This document shows, piece by piece, positions 35,554 through 44,538 of a DNA stretch of 64,000 nucleotides. Each line of letters starts with the position of its first letter. Within the stretch, counting starts at the first letter, position 1. The notes beneath the pieces were generated by a model that made no database searches, was not told the origin of the DNA, and worked only from the letters and a program-made list of their open reading frames with translations. Both the position numbers and the translations under genes were made by a program. Origin of the DNA: JAQBVV01 sp965249205 (GTDB taxonomy: Bacteria > Acidobacteriota > Vicinamibacteria > Vicinamibacterales > UBA2999); the NCBI GenBank assembly GCA_965249205.1, contig CBDFLL010000006.1:1550001-1614000 (forward strand), written 5' to 3'.

Positions 35554-35720
35554 TGGCGTGTCTCGGCCAAAGGAGGACCGCCTTCCGGGCGGGGGAGGAG
35601 CCAGGCTGTTGTCACTGGCGAGCCGGTCGGCGCTTCTCAAATGGCATCCCCATCGCGCATAATGGCACCTTGATTTTTCCATGGCTCCCGATCCGTGGGG
35701 GCCTTTTGGTTCGGAGAGGG

Positions 35721-36755
35721 ATGATGCATATTCGCCGTGTTCTTACACTGACCGCCGCGGTGGCCGCGCTCACTACTGCGCCGACACTGGTCGCGCAGAC
35801 CGATCAGCAGATTGCGCAGCGGGAGGCGCAGGACGTACAAGCGCTGGTCGGGATGGTCGATGGCGCCGCCGATGGGACGCAGCCGGGGCCCGCGGATTTC
35901 GGCCTGGAGTGGGACGGCAATCACTTCGTGAAGGCCGCTAGCGGGGGGACCTACATCCCGTTCACGCTCGCGATTGATGCCGCGCAACTCGCCGCGCCTG
36001 ATGTCGCCCTCTACGTGCGGGCCGTCAGCAAGGCTGCGGCCGAACCGACAGCGGCGGAACCGGCCGAACCGGGAGCCGTCCCCGAGTATGCGTGGGATGA
36101 CGTCAACGTCGTGAACGTCGGGCCTGACGGGAGGCTCTCGCGCGCGATGGTGCTCGAGCCGGGCGACTACGAAGTGTTCGTTGCCATGAAGGAACAGGGC
36201 CCGCTGGCTCTCCAGGACCCCCTGGGTAATGCCATTCCCAGCGAACCCGCCAAGGCTGCCCTCTTGCGCCAAGACATTACCGTGCCCGACTTCAGCGGCC
36301 CGGACCTCACCGTGAGTTCCGTATTGATCGGCACCATCGAGCCGCTGGCGGCCCCGCTGGATGCCGAACAGCAAGCTGAAAACCCGTACACCTTCGGGCA
36401 AATGAGTGTCGCGGTAGCAGCCGATCTGACGGTCAATACGAGCGAGGAGCTGCAGGCGCTGTTTTGGATCTATGGGACTGGGGAGTCGAACGACAAACCG
36501 GATGTGCAAATTGACTACAGCTTCTATCGGCAGACGGCTGACGGCGAGGTCTACTTCAACAAGACACCGCCGCAATTACTGAACACGTCCACGCTGCCGC
36601 CGCAGTTCGACGTCACGACCGACCAGCTGCCGGGCATGCTCTTCGTGCCGCTGGCGAGCTTTCCGGCCGGAGAATATCGGCTTGAAATCACGTTGACGGA
36701 TTCGATCACCGGCCAGACGCTTACGCATAACGCGACCTTTATCGTCGAGGGCTGA
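35721..36755 (+). CDS. secreted protein of unknown function
   Basis: The ATG at 35721 follows GGAGAGGG and gives 344 residues. A signal peptide ends TLVAQT. Two beta-rich halves follow: one with YIPFTLAIDAAQLAAPDVALYVRAVSK, and one beginning ITVPDFSGPDLTVSSVLIGTIEPL and ending with a carbohydrate-binding-like or Ig-like strand set (FPAGEYRLEITLTDSITGQTLTHNATFIV). It has a Glu/Ala/Pro low-complexity insert at about 105-120. Homologues of this type occur in secretomes of Acidobacteriota, but no function is known to me. Confidence 0.6.
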   Translation: MMHIRRVLTLTAAVAALTTAPTLVAQTDQQIAQREAQDVQALVGMVDGAADGTQPGPADFGLEWDGNHFVKAASGGTYIPFTLAIDAAQLAAPDVALYVRAVSKAAAEPTAAEPAEPGAVPEYAWDDVNVVNVGPDGRLSRAMVLEPGDYEVFVAMKEQGPLALQDPLGNAIPSEPAKAALLRQDITVPDFSGPDLTVSSVLIGTIEPLAAPLDAEQQAENPYTFGQMSVAVAADLTVNTSEELQALFWIYGTGESNDKPDVQIDYSFYRQTADGEVYFNKTPPQLLNTSTLPPQFDVTTDQLPGMLFVPLASFPAGEYRLEITLTDSITGQTLTHNATFIVEG

Positions 36756-36808
36756 GCCCGAAAGGGAAAGCGCGGCGGAGGCCTGAATCGACCGGCTCCG
36801 GGTTAGCG

Positions 36809-38332
36809 TCAGGGGATGACGGTGAGGTTTGCGATCCGTTGACGCCACTGGGCGGGGCCGGTGCTGTGAATCGACGTGCCCTCCGCATCGACAGCAACGG
36901 TCACTGGCATGTGCTCCACGTCGAATTCGTGGATGGCCTCCATGCCGAGATCAGGAAATGCCACCACGCGCGAGGACCTGATCGCCCTCGACACCAGATA
37001 GGCCGCGCCTCCAACGGCAATCAGATAGACCGCCTTGTGGCGCCTGATCGCGTCAATCGCGACCGGTCCGCGCTCGGCTTTTCCAATCATGCCGAGCAAG
37101 CCCGTTTTCTCGAGCATCATGTCGGTGAACGAGTCCATACGGGTTGCGGTTGTTGGACCCGCGGGACCCACCACCTCGTCCCTGACCGGATCGACGGGGC
37201 CGACGTAGTAGATGAATCGGTTGGTGAAGTCGACACCCTCTGGTAATGCGGTCCCGCTGGCGACGAGATCGGCGATGCGCTTATGGGCCGCGTCGCGGCC
37301 TGTCAGCACCCTGCCCGAGAGCAGCAGCCTCTCTCCAGACTTCCAGTCGAGGATCTCCTCGCGAGTCACGGTGTCCAGGTTCACTCGTCGGGCGGTCGCA
37401 GCGGGCGTCCAGGCCACCTGCGGCCAGTCGCCTGGCGCCGGGACCGGAAGATGTGCCGGCCCGCTGCCGTCGAGCGTAAAGCGGGCGTGGCGGGTCGCTG
37501 CGCAGTTTGGGATGATGGCCACCGGCAGGGCGCCCGCATGCGTGGGGTAATCAAGGATTTTCACGTCCAGCACGGTCGTGAACCCGCCGAGCCCCTGCGC
37601 CCCGATGCCCAGGGCATTGACTCGGTCGTAGATCTCGATGCGCAGCGCCTCGAGCCGGGTTGCGGCGTGCCGCGCCTTCAGCTCGTGCATGTCGATCGGA
37701 TCCAGCAACGCCTCTTTCGCGAGGAGCATGGCCTTTTCCGCTGTGCCGCCGATGCCAACCCCCAGCATACCGGGCGGGCACCAGCCCGCGCCCATCGCCG
37801 GAACAGCGTCGAGGACCCAGTCAGCGACATCGTCGGATGGGTTCAGCATCGCGAGCATCGCCTTGTTTTCCGAGCCGAAGCCCTTCGCCGCGAGCTTCAC
37901 CTCAACCATATCCCCTGGCACCACCTGCGTGTGGATCACCGCCGGCGTGTTGTCGCGCGTATTACTCCTGGCGCCCGCCGGGTCGGCAACGATCGACGCT
38001 CTCAGCAGGTTGTCAGGATGACGGTACGCGCGCCGCACGGCCTCGTTCACCATGTCGTCGACACTCAGGTCGGCGTCCCACTGCACCTGCATGCCGATCT
38101 TGAGAAACACCACGACGATGCCGGTGTCCTGGCAGATAGGCCGATGCCCTTCCGCGCACATTCTGGAATTGGTGAGAATCTGCGCGATCGCGTCGCGCGC
38201 GGCCGGCGATGCCTCTTTGCGGTATGCCGCGCCGAGCGCGGTGATGTAGTCGAGCGGATGGAAATAGGAAATATGCTGCAGCGCGTCGGCGATGCTGCCA
38301 ATGAAATCGTCCTGACGGATCGTGGTTCGCAC
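36809..38332 (-). CDS. fumA: class I (iron-sulfur) fumarate hydratase
   Basis: The protein has 507 residues, the usual length of the fused two-domain form. The three Cys that bind the [4Fe-4S] cluster are Cys67 (PICQDTG), Cys185 (GAGWCPPG) and Cys277 (IIPNCAATRH). The N-terminal alpha domain runs to about 300; the beta domain includes GRVLTGRDAAHKRI and YYVGPVDPV...GPAGPTTATRMD, with the catalytic-region Thr/Arg. It interconverts fumarate and L-malate. Here it lies on the minus strand just upstream of an amidohydrolase gene, away from other TCA-cycle genes; tartrate dehydratase activity is a family alternative. Confidence 0.92.
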   Translation of the reverse strand: MRTTIRQDDFIGSIADALQHISYFHPLDYITALGAAYRKEASPAARDAIAQILTNSRMCAEGHRPICQDTGIVVVFLKIGMQVQWDADLSVDDMVNEAVRRAYRHPDNLLRASIVADPAGARSNTRDNTPAVIHTQVVPGDMVEVKLAAKGFGSENKAMLAMLNPSDDVADWVLDAVPAMGAGWCPPGMLGVGIGGTAEKAMLLAKEALLDPIDMHELKARHAATRLEALRIEIYDRVNALGIGAQGLGGFTTVLDVKILDYPTHAGALPVAIIPNCAATRHARFTLDGSGPAHLPVPAPGDWPQVAWTPAATARRVNLDTVTREEILDWKSGERLLLSGRVLTGRDAAHKRIADLVASGTALPEGVDFTNRFIYYVGPVDPVRDEVVGPAGPTTATRMDSFTDMMLEKTGLLGMIGKAERGPVAIDAIRRHKAVYLIAVGGAAYLVSRAIRSSRVVAFPDLGMEAIHEFDVEHMPVTVAVDAEGTSIHSTGPAQWRQRIANLTVIP

Positions 38333-38369
38333 GTGCGCTTCGCCTCTAGTTCAGGGAGCCGCTCGTCGC

Positions 38370-39704
38370 CTAGGCGGCTTTGAGCCTGCCCCGGTCGACG
38401 GCGTGGCCCCGCAGGAAGACCTGCGAGATCCGACGCGTGTTGGTGATGTCGTCAAGGGGATTGGCGTCGAGGACGATGAAGTCGGCACTCTTCCCTTCGG
38501 CCACCATGCCCAGATCGTCGAGCCCGAGGATTTCCGCGGAGTTCCGAGTGGCGGCGACCAGCACCTGGGTTGGTGTCATGCCGGCCGCGACCATGTTTTC
38601 AAGCTCGGCGTGCATGGTCCAGCCGATGAACTGATCACCGGTCTGACCGCCGCCGTCAGTACCCACACCTATCTTCACGCCGGCCGCCGCGAGCAGTCGC
38701 ACGCCGCGTGCCAGCCGCTCCCAGACGAGGCGTCCCTGCTCGAGGGTCTCTGGCGCCTGACCGCTTAGCCGGTCCTGCAGCCGCGCAATCTGGGCAGGCG
38801 AGACGGTTTCTTGTATGAGCGGATGCACCGGGTCGAGCCATGGTGCCGACACGATGCGGCGCGGCCCGCTGAGCGCGAGCAGGACCGCGGTGTTCGGGCG
38901 TTCTGTGAACAGGGCGATCAACTCGTCGTCGACGTCGCTGATCATGTGTGCGAAGACGTCGACTCCTGCCCGCAGCAGCGCCTTTGCATCCTCCAGTGCC
39001 GTGGCATGCGCGGCGACGCGCATGCCCTGTGCATGTGCCTCGTCCAGGTTTGGCGTCAGCGTTTGGATCGTGCCGCCCCTGGTGTCCACCCACGTCTTGA
39101 CGAGCCGCACCTGTCGTCGCGCCAGTTCCTGCACATCTGCGCGCGCTCCCTCGACCGTTGTGACGACATAGGCGGCGTGGCGCATGTTGCCGGGAGTGAT
39201 TTCCTCAAGCGGCGAAAGCCCGCGCCCTGCCGTGAGGAACCGCGCCGCATCGGGATCAGTCCCTTCCCGCAGTTCGTCCCTGAGCTGATAGGGCAGTTCT
39301 CCAAAGTCGCTTCCCATCGCCTGGCTGGCGGCGACGCCGAAGTAGGCGAACCGGTGCATGTGGTCGAGGATGTTCTCGCGGGTGTAGTTCTGTGGTCCGC
39401 TGCTGAGATCCCGCATGTACCCGATGTGCGAATGGGCATCGACCAGGGCTGGGATCACCGTCTTGCCGGCCAAGCTCACGGGCACGGTGACCGCCGCCGG
39501 CTGTCGCTCACCCTGCTGACCCACATGCGTGAAGCGGCCATTCTCAACCAGGAAGGCTGATCGCTCGATCGGTGCGCTGCCATCGCCGGTAATCAGGCGC
39601 GCGCCTTCATACAGCACGGCGCCCGTGGCCTCGGGCGCTTGCGCGGTCGTGCAGGCCGACGCTGCCGCCGCTACGAGCAGGAGCAGCAGGAACCGGGCGT
39701 GCAT
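38370..39704 (-). CDS. exported amidohydrolase (imidazolonepropionase/prolidase-like), lipoprotein
   Basis: The ATG at 39704 follows GAAGG and gives 444 residues. The signal ends SACTTAQ, a lipoprotein site. Metal-site motifs are in order: VIPALVDAHSHIG (HxH), VRLVKTWVD (candidate carboxylated Lys), VAAHATALEDA, VFAHMISD and IGVGTDGGG (Asp), and the C-terminal cap reads VAEGKSADFIVLDANPLDDITNTR. Members hydrolyse cyclic amides or peptides. It starts 37 bp from the fumarase gene on the same strand. It probably works on the periplasmic side of a membrane. Confidence 0.85.
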   Translation of the reverse strand: MHARFLLLLLVAAAASACTTAQAPEATGAVLYEGARLITGDGSAPIERSAFLVENGRFTHVGQQGERQPAAVTVPVSLAGKTVIPALVDAHSHIGYMRDLSSGPQNYTRENILDHMHRFAYFGVAASQAMGSDFGELPYQLRDELREGTDPDAARFLTAGRGLSPLEEITPGNMRHAAYVVTTVEGARADVQELARRQVRLVKTWVDTRGGTIQTLTPNLDEAHAQGMRVAAHATALEDAKALLRAGVDVFAHMISDVDDELIALFTERPNTAVLLALSGPRRIVSAPWLDPVHPLIQETVSPAQIARLQDRLSGQAPETLEQGRLVWERLARGVRLLAAAGVKIGVGTDGGGQTGDQFIGWTMHAELENMVAAGMTPTQVLVAATRNSAEILGLDDLGMVAEGKSADFIVLDANPLDDITNTRRISQVFLRGHAVDRGRLKAA

Positions 39705-39868
39705 GACCCAACCTTCGCCCATGACCTCATGGAGGCACGAGACGCCGCGTTCTTGGACATTCATTTGACCTGCGCCAATCTTACTGCTCACCTGAGCGAC
39801 CGGCCGGGCATGAACTTCCGGGGGCCCGCTCGCAGGCTCTCGGGACCGGTATATGATGTGCCCTCAAA

Positions 39869-40936
39869 ATGAGATTGGGGGTCAAGGTGAAGAAATTGCT
39901 AGCCCGAATGATTTGTGCCGCGTGTGCGGTGGCCGCGATGGCCATGCTACCGCTCCAGGTTGCCGGACAGGCGCAGCAGGAAGTCGCCGCGACGGTACGG
40001 AGCGGGCCCGCACCGTTCCCGACCGCCGAGCAGTATGCCGCGTCGGCGCGGGCGAAGGAGCATATCGCCGAGGCCATGAGGATGGCCGGGACCGATCTCG
40101 TCGCCGAGGCGGAAGCCTTCTGCACGGCAACGGGTCCGCAGCGGCCGGCGCTGGCAGCGCGGGCGGCCGGGTTGACGCCAGAGCCGGATCGGCAGTTTGA
40201 GCCGATCCGCGTGTTCGAGAATCTCTATTACCTTGGCTTCAGCGACGTTGGCGCCTGGGCCGTCGCCACCAGCGACGGGGTCATTCTCTTCGATGCGCTG
40301 AACAGTGCGGATGAGGCGCGCGACATCATCGTGCCCGGCCTGCAGAAGGTGGGCCTCGACCCCGCGCAAATCAAGTACATCATCGTCGGTCATGGCCACA
40401 ACGATCACACCGGCGGCGGCAAGTATCTGCAGGATACCTATGGTCCGACGGTCGTGATGGGCGGCCCGGACTGGGACACTGTCCTGGCCTCGACACGGGC
40501 GGACCGACCGCCGATGAAACGTGGCCTGGACGCGACCGACGGTCAGACGATCACGGTTGGCGACACCACGGTGACGTTGATGCTGACTCCTGGCCATACG
40601 CCGGGCACAATCGCGATGCTCCTCCCGGTCAAGCATCAGGGTGAGACGCATACGGTGTTGATCATGAGCGGCTCGCAGATGCGGGACCGTCCCGCCCTCG
40701 CCGCGTTCGTGCACGTCTTCAACGACTTCGCCAAGGTACAGAACGCCGAGACCATGCTGGGTGGCCACCCCGGCATCCTGATGAACTCGCTTCAACAGAT
40801 GGAAGCTCTGGGCGCGCAGTATCCGACCGGCGCCCACCCGCTCCTCTTCGGCCCGGAAAAGTTTGGCCGGTACATGGACATCATGGCGGAGTGCGGCAGG
40901 TCGCGACTCGCCTCTCTGGAGGAAGACGCACGCTGA
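39869..40936 (+). CDS. second subclass B3-type metallo-hydrolase, exported
   Basis: The protein has 355 residues (a GTG at 39887 is an alternative start). After a signal peptide ending VAGQ and a helical insert of about 60 residues, the metallo-beta-lactamase fold shows HGHNDH (His175, His177, Asp179, His180), TPGHT (His243) and GGHPG (His300), a full B3 ligand set. The extra N-terminal helical region (AEQYAASARAKEHIAEAMRMAG) is unlike ordinary B3 lactamases. Substrate unknown; it may be a lactonase or esterase rather than an antibiotic-resistance enzyme. Confidence 0.8.
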   Translation: MRLGVKVKKLLARMICAACAVAAMAMLPLQVAGQAQQEVAATVRSGPAPFPTAEQYAASARAKEHIAEAMRMAGTDLVAEAEAFCTATGPQRPALAARAAGLTPEPDRQFEPIRVFENLYYLGFSDVGAWAVATSDGVILFDALNSADEARDIIVPGLQKVGLDPAQIKYIIVGHGHNDHTGGGKYLQDTYGPTVVMGGPDWDTVLASTRADRPPMKRGLDATDGQTITVGDTTVTLMLTPGHTPGTIAMLLPVKHQGETHTVLIMSGSQMRDRPALAAFVHVFNDFAKVQNAETMLGGHPGILMNSLQQMEALGAQYPTGAHPLLFGPEKFGRYMDIMAECGRSRLASLEEDAR

Positions 40937-41116
40937 GCACCGTCGGGGCGCCGGCCCCGGCCCCGGCCCCGCTCCGTGACTACCGCAGCGATCGTCCGAC
41001 CTCGGCGCTGCTTGTGGACCGGGCCGAGTTCCGGCCAGAGTCGCGAGGCGCCGATGCGGCGGCTGGACCCTCTTCGTCCTGAGGAAGCGCGCTGGTCCAA
41101 CTGACGCCCACTCGAA

Positions 41117-42414
41117 ATGGAGAGAACGCAGATGCTGCCTATTGTCCTCATCCATGGCTATAGCTCGGAAGGTGCCGACACCACCGCGGCCGCCATTTAC
41201 GGTGATTTACCCAAACGCCTGCGCCTGGCTTTCGGCGACGACGCCGTGGTGGAAGTCAACTTGAGCCGGTGGATTTCCTTGAGCGATGGAGTAAGCATCG
41301 ACGACATTAGTTTTGCGATGAACCGGGCCCTGAAATCCACGCGATTTCAATCCCTGTTAAGCACGGGCTTCAACGCCATCATTCATAGCACGGGGGCATT
41401 GGTCGTACGCAATTGGGTCAAGTCTTACGGCGGAAAGCCGTGTCCGCTGCACAACTTGGTGCATCTGGCGGGCGCTAACTTTGGCAGCGGCCTTGCCCAT
41501 ATCGGCAAAGGCCAGGCGGCGCGCTGGGGGCGCCTAATTTTCCAGGGCGTTGGTCGCGGCGTACGGGTCCTGCACGAGCTGGAGTTCGGTGCATTGAAGA
41601 CCTTGGACATGCACATGCATTTCCTGTCCGCTGGCAATGACATGTACGACGATTACCAGGTTCAAGAATTTTGCATCGTCGGCTCTCAGACCTTGGGCTT
41701 CCTGCGCGCCGTGCCGATTCGCTATGTCAAAGAAGACTCCGCCGACAACACCGTTCGCACCAGCGCGGGGAACCTTAACTTTAACTATCTGCAGGTCGCT
41801 CCGACGGATGAGGCCAAAGCTTTGTCGGTTGCTCAACTTCGAAAACTAATGCGCGAACGCTTGGCTGTCGAGCAACTACTACGCGCCGAACCTCTCCGGC
41901 CTGGCGGAAGCGCGACGGCCTGTTCCCTACGCGATCGCGTCGTCATGGGAAACGTGAACAACCGACCCCTGTCGAGCAACTACTACGCGCCGAACCTCTC
42001 CGGCCTGGCGGAAGCGCGACGGCCTGTTCCCTACGCGATCGCGTTCGAAACGGCTCACTTCGGTGCGGACATCGGTATCGTCATGGGTACAAAGAACCGT
42101 AAACCCATCATCGCACTGATCGCGAAAGCCCTGTCTACCCCCTATGACCCGGGCGAGTATGGCAAGGTGGCGGCAGAGTTTGACAAAGTCACGGAGCGTA
42201 CCTTCCGCCGTGCCGCAAAGCTCAAAGGCGGTCTCACGGAATGGAACAAGCAGGAGCAGTATGAGGGCCACGCGCAGCTTATCTTCCGCCTGCGCGATCA
42301 GTACGGAGAGGAGGTCACTGACTACGATATTACGTTCCGTTCCACGCGCAGCGGGTCTGCCAACCGCATCGAACGCATGATCGAAGACAAACACGTCAAC
42401 ACTAAGAATCCTAG
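41117..42414 (+). pseudogene. alpha/beta-hydrolase (lipase-like), 5' part split by IS copy 3
   Basis: The 5' part encodes about 432 residues: an LPIVLIHGYSSEG oxyanion loop, a nucleophile elbow reading AIIHSTGALVVRNWV (Ser in H-S-T-G, with Ile where GxSxG has the first Gly), and later NTVRTSAGNLNFNYLQVAP and AHFGADIGIV. The frame enters the IS and stops at 42454. Deleting the IS with one CTAG rejoins it to 43714-43975 in frame. The elbow suggests an esterase or lipase. It contains a 76-bp direct repeat (41865-42044). Confidence 0.82.
41865..42044 (+). repeat. 76-bp direct repeat inside the lipase-like gene
   Basis: Positions 41865-41940 and 41969-42044 are identical over 76 bp, separated by 28 bp. 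The offset of 104 bp is not a multiple of three, so the two copies are read in different frames (VEQLLRAEPLRPGGS against SSNYYAPNLSGLAEA), yet no stop arises. Reading it as an insertion of 75 bp (25 codons) before GTCATGGGA keeps the downstream frame. Confidence 0.85.
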
Positions 42415-43709
42415 CAGGCTGCTGAAGAACCCGGGTGATCGGGCCGTTTTCTAAGGATCATGCGAGTCACCACCGACCGACAACGGTGCGCACGGCTGTG
42501 CGCTGGCCCCGATCAAGGGGCCGGCGACACGCGCGGCCGGTGATCAGGGACACCTCGCCTCCAGATTCCGCAGCCGGACCAAGTTATAGACCGTGGCGGC
42601 GAAGGTAAGCTGCCAATCCACGAGGGCGACACCGCGATGCCGGAGTTTGCGCAAGCCGCCGACGGTCTTCATCCAGCCAAAGACCTGTTCTACGAGTTTC
42701 CGTTTCCGCTGACTGACGTGATAGCCCGCATGCCGCGTGGTCCGGCCATCGATCGCACTCCAGCGGACCTTCTGAGCAACGTGGGGCGTGACGGCCCGGA
42801 TACGGACAGCGGCCACAAAGCTTGCCACATCGTAGCCCTTGTCCGCCCCGACCGTGCTGCCCGGCGGCGCGCTGGCCTCCAGCAACAGCGCCGCTGCCTC
42901 GCGTTCGGCGGTCCCCGTCGCGTGAGTCGCGCAGACGTTGGCGACAAGTCCCTGTCGATTGTCCAGCAGCACGTGGCCCAGATACGCCAGCTTGGCTTCC
43001 TTCCCCTGGCCCTTCCGAGGCAGCATCGCCTCCGGATCGGTCGTCGACTGGTGCGTGTCGTTGCGCCGCCGCTCCCCGTGGAAGTTGACCGTGGGATTCC
43101 CGGGGTCATCGGGCGGGTCGCTCTCCGCCGCGTCCCGGCACCGAAAGCTCTTCAGGCTGGCCCACGCTTCCAATTGGGTCCCATCCACAGTGAAGTGTTC
43201 GTCCGAGAGCAGCCCGGCCGCCCGCGCGTGGGCCTGCACCGCATCAAAGAAGGCGGCCGCGAGATCGCCCGCCAGCAGCCGGTCGCGATTCTTGGTAAAC
43301 GTGGTGGGATGCCAAACCGGGTCGTCCAAATTCAAGCCCACGAACCAGCGGAACAGCAGGTTGTAATTGAGCTCTTCCATCAGCAGCCGCTCGCTCCGCA
43401 CCGTGTAGAGCACCTGCAGCAACAACGCGCGCAGCAGCTGTTCCGGCGGGATCGACGGACGCCCTGTGTTGGCGTACAGGCCGGCGAACCTGCGCGACAT
43501 CGTTCTCAGCGCTTCGTCCGTCAGCGCGCGAACCGCGCGGAGCGGATGGTCGGCTGGCACGCGCTGTTCCGGCGACAGGTAGCTGAACATGTGAGTGCTT
43601 TGCTCATCGTGTCCGCGCATGATGGGGCTCCCTTCAGCGGTGTTGGGAGCATGGTAGTACGCCGGGATCGATCTGTCGATCCCATTTCACGGAGTTTTTC
43701 AGCAGCCTG
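42415..43709 (-). mobile_element. 1295-bp IS5/IS1182-like insertion sequence, copy 3
   Basis: Flanked by CTAG at 42411-42414 and 43710-43713. It interrupts the lipase-like gene. A single CTAG in place of the IS gives the continuous reading TKNPSVTTYYLRTQKFES, which proves that CTAG is a 4-bp target duplication and not part of the element. Confidence 0.95.
42544..43620 (-). CDS. DDE transposase (IS5/IS1182-like), copy 3
   Basis: This 358-residue protein is identical to the copies at 2206 and 29454; the catalytic acidic residues are intact. Confidence 0.93.
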   Translation of the reverse strand: MRGHDEQSTHMFSYLSPEQRVPADHPLRAVRALTDEALRTMSRRFAGLYANTGRPSIPPEQLLRALLLQVLYTVRSERLLMEELNYNLLFRWFVGLNLDDPVWHPTTFTKNRDRLLAGDLAAAFFDAVQAHARAAGLLSDEHFTVDGTQLEAWASLKSFRCRDAAESDPPDDPGNPTVNFHGERRRNDTHQSTTDPEAMLPRKGQGKEAKLAYLGHVLLDNRQGLVANVCATHATGTAEREAAALLLEASAPPGSTVGADKGYDVASFVAAVRIRAVTPHVAQKVRWSAIDGRTTRHAGYHVSQRKRKLVEQVFGWMKTVGGLRKLRHRGVALVDWQLTFAATVYNLVRLRNLEARCP

Positions 43710-43975
43710 CTAGTGTCACCACCTATTACTTGCGCACTCAAAAATTCGAGAGCGACAACGAGGCGTGGACCGACCAGCTGTTGAGCACGGCCACAGTGGA
43801 CTTCGAGATCACGGGGCATGAGACCGACTCAGAAGACATTGCCTATGTACCATTGTCGGTACGCCTCACGCCGCAGCAAGTTCGGCGTGTCCTGCAAACA
43901 TTTCGAACCACGGTCGTGGACGTAGAACTGGTGCGGCTGCCGTCGCAGCGTGTCTTCCGGCTGACGCCGTCATAG
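43710..43975 (+). pseudogene. lipase-like gene, 3' part after IS copy 3
   Basis: The frame continues VTTYYLRTQKFESDNEAWTDQLLSTATVDFEITGHETDSEDIAYVPLSVRLT... and ends RVFRLTPS with a stop at 43973-43975. The in-frame ATG at 43730 is a codon of the original gene, not a start. Just past its end the plus strand abuts the truncated cytochrome gene of the opposite strand. Confidence 0.8.
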
Positions 43976-44213
43976 TGACGTGGACTCCGGAACGCTGGAG
44001 CTGGGTCGAGACATACGAGGCGGGCAGACCCGCGATCGCCGGCGCACGAAGGGTCGCGTTACCCTCGCCGACGGCACCGTGGCAGGGAGCGCACGCCTCG
44101 TACAACTCGGCTCCGGAGATCGAGGCGGCGACGGAACCGCCTGTGCAACCGGTCATCACCAGGACGCCCAGACTGCCGACGGTCGCAATCACTCGCATTC
44201 GCGAAATGCTCAT
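43866..44213 (-). pseudogene. truncated cytochrome c lipoprotein
   Basis: From the ATG at 44213 a lipoprotein signal (VLVMTGCTGG) leads into a cytochrome c domain: GAELYEACAPCHGAVGEGNATLRAPAIAGLPASYVSTQLQ. Sense is lost at about 43985, exactly where the 3' end of the lipase-like gene begins on the other strand, and the rest (to 43866) is antisense of that gene. The haem-binding CAPCH remains, but the distal Met region is gone. A recombination junction has replaced the 3' end. Confidence 0.7.
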
Positions 44214-44538
44214 AGGTTCTCGTTTCCCCGGTCAGCATGTAACGCGCATGCTGTTCCGGTTCGATATCCAGTCACGGCGTGTTCTATTCGTGCGGGAGTC
44301 GAGTACGGCCGAGATGAACGCGCCGGGAGCATATCACGACGTGACGAGACCTTCAGAACAGGGTGATCAGTCGGGGTACTGGCGCGTCGATTCAAGGAGC
44401 CCCGCGAGCGGTCTGGCTCCAAATCGGAACGCCTGGGGACGCCACTTCGGGGACGGGCCGCGTATTTTGGCTGGGATATAGCCGTGACCTCTCGCTCGCC
44501 GCACTCCGCCTCGTAGGTTTTCCACTAGACTCCAGCTC
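44214..44538. other. intergenic region, no gene seen
   Basis: This 325-bp gap lies between the divergent truncated cytochrome and amidase genes and must hold the amidase promoter. I see no recognisable coding sequence, hairpin or repeat in it. Confidence 0.4.
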
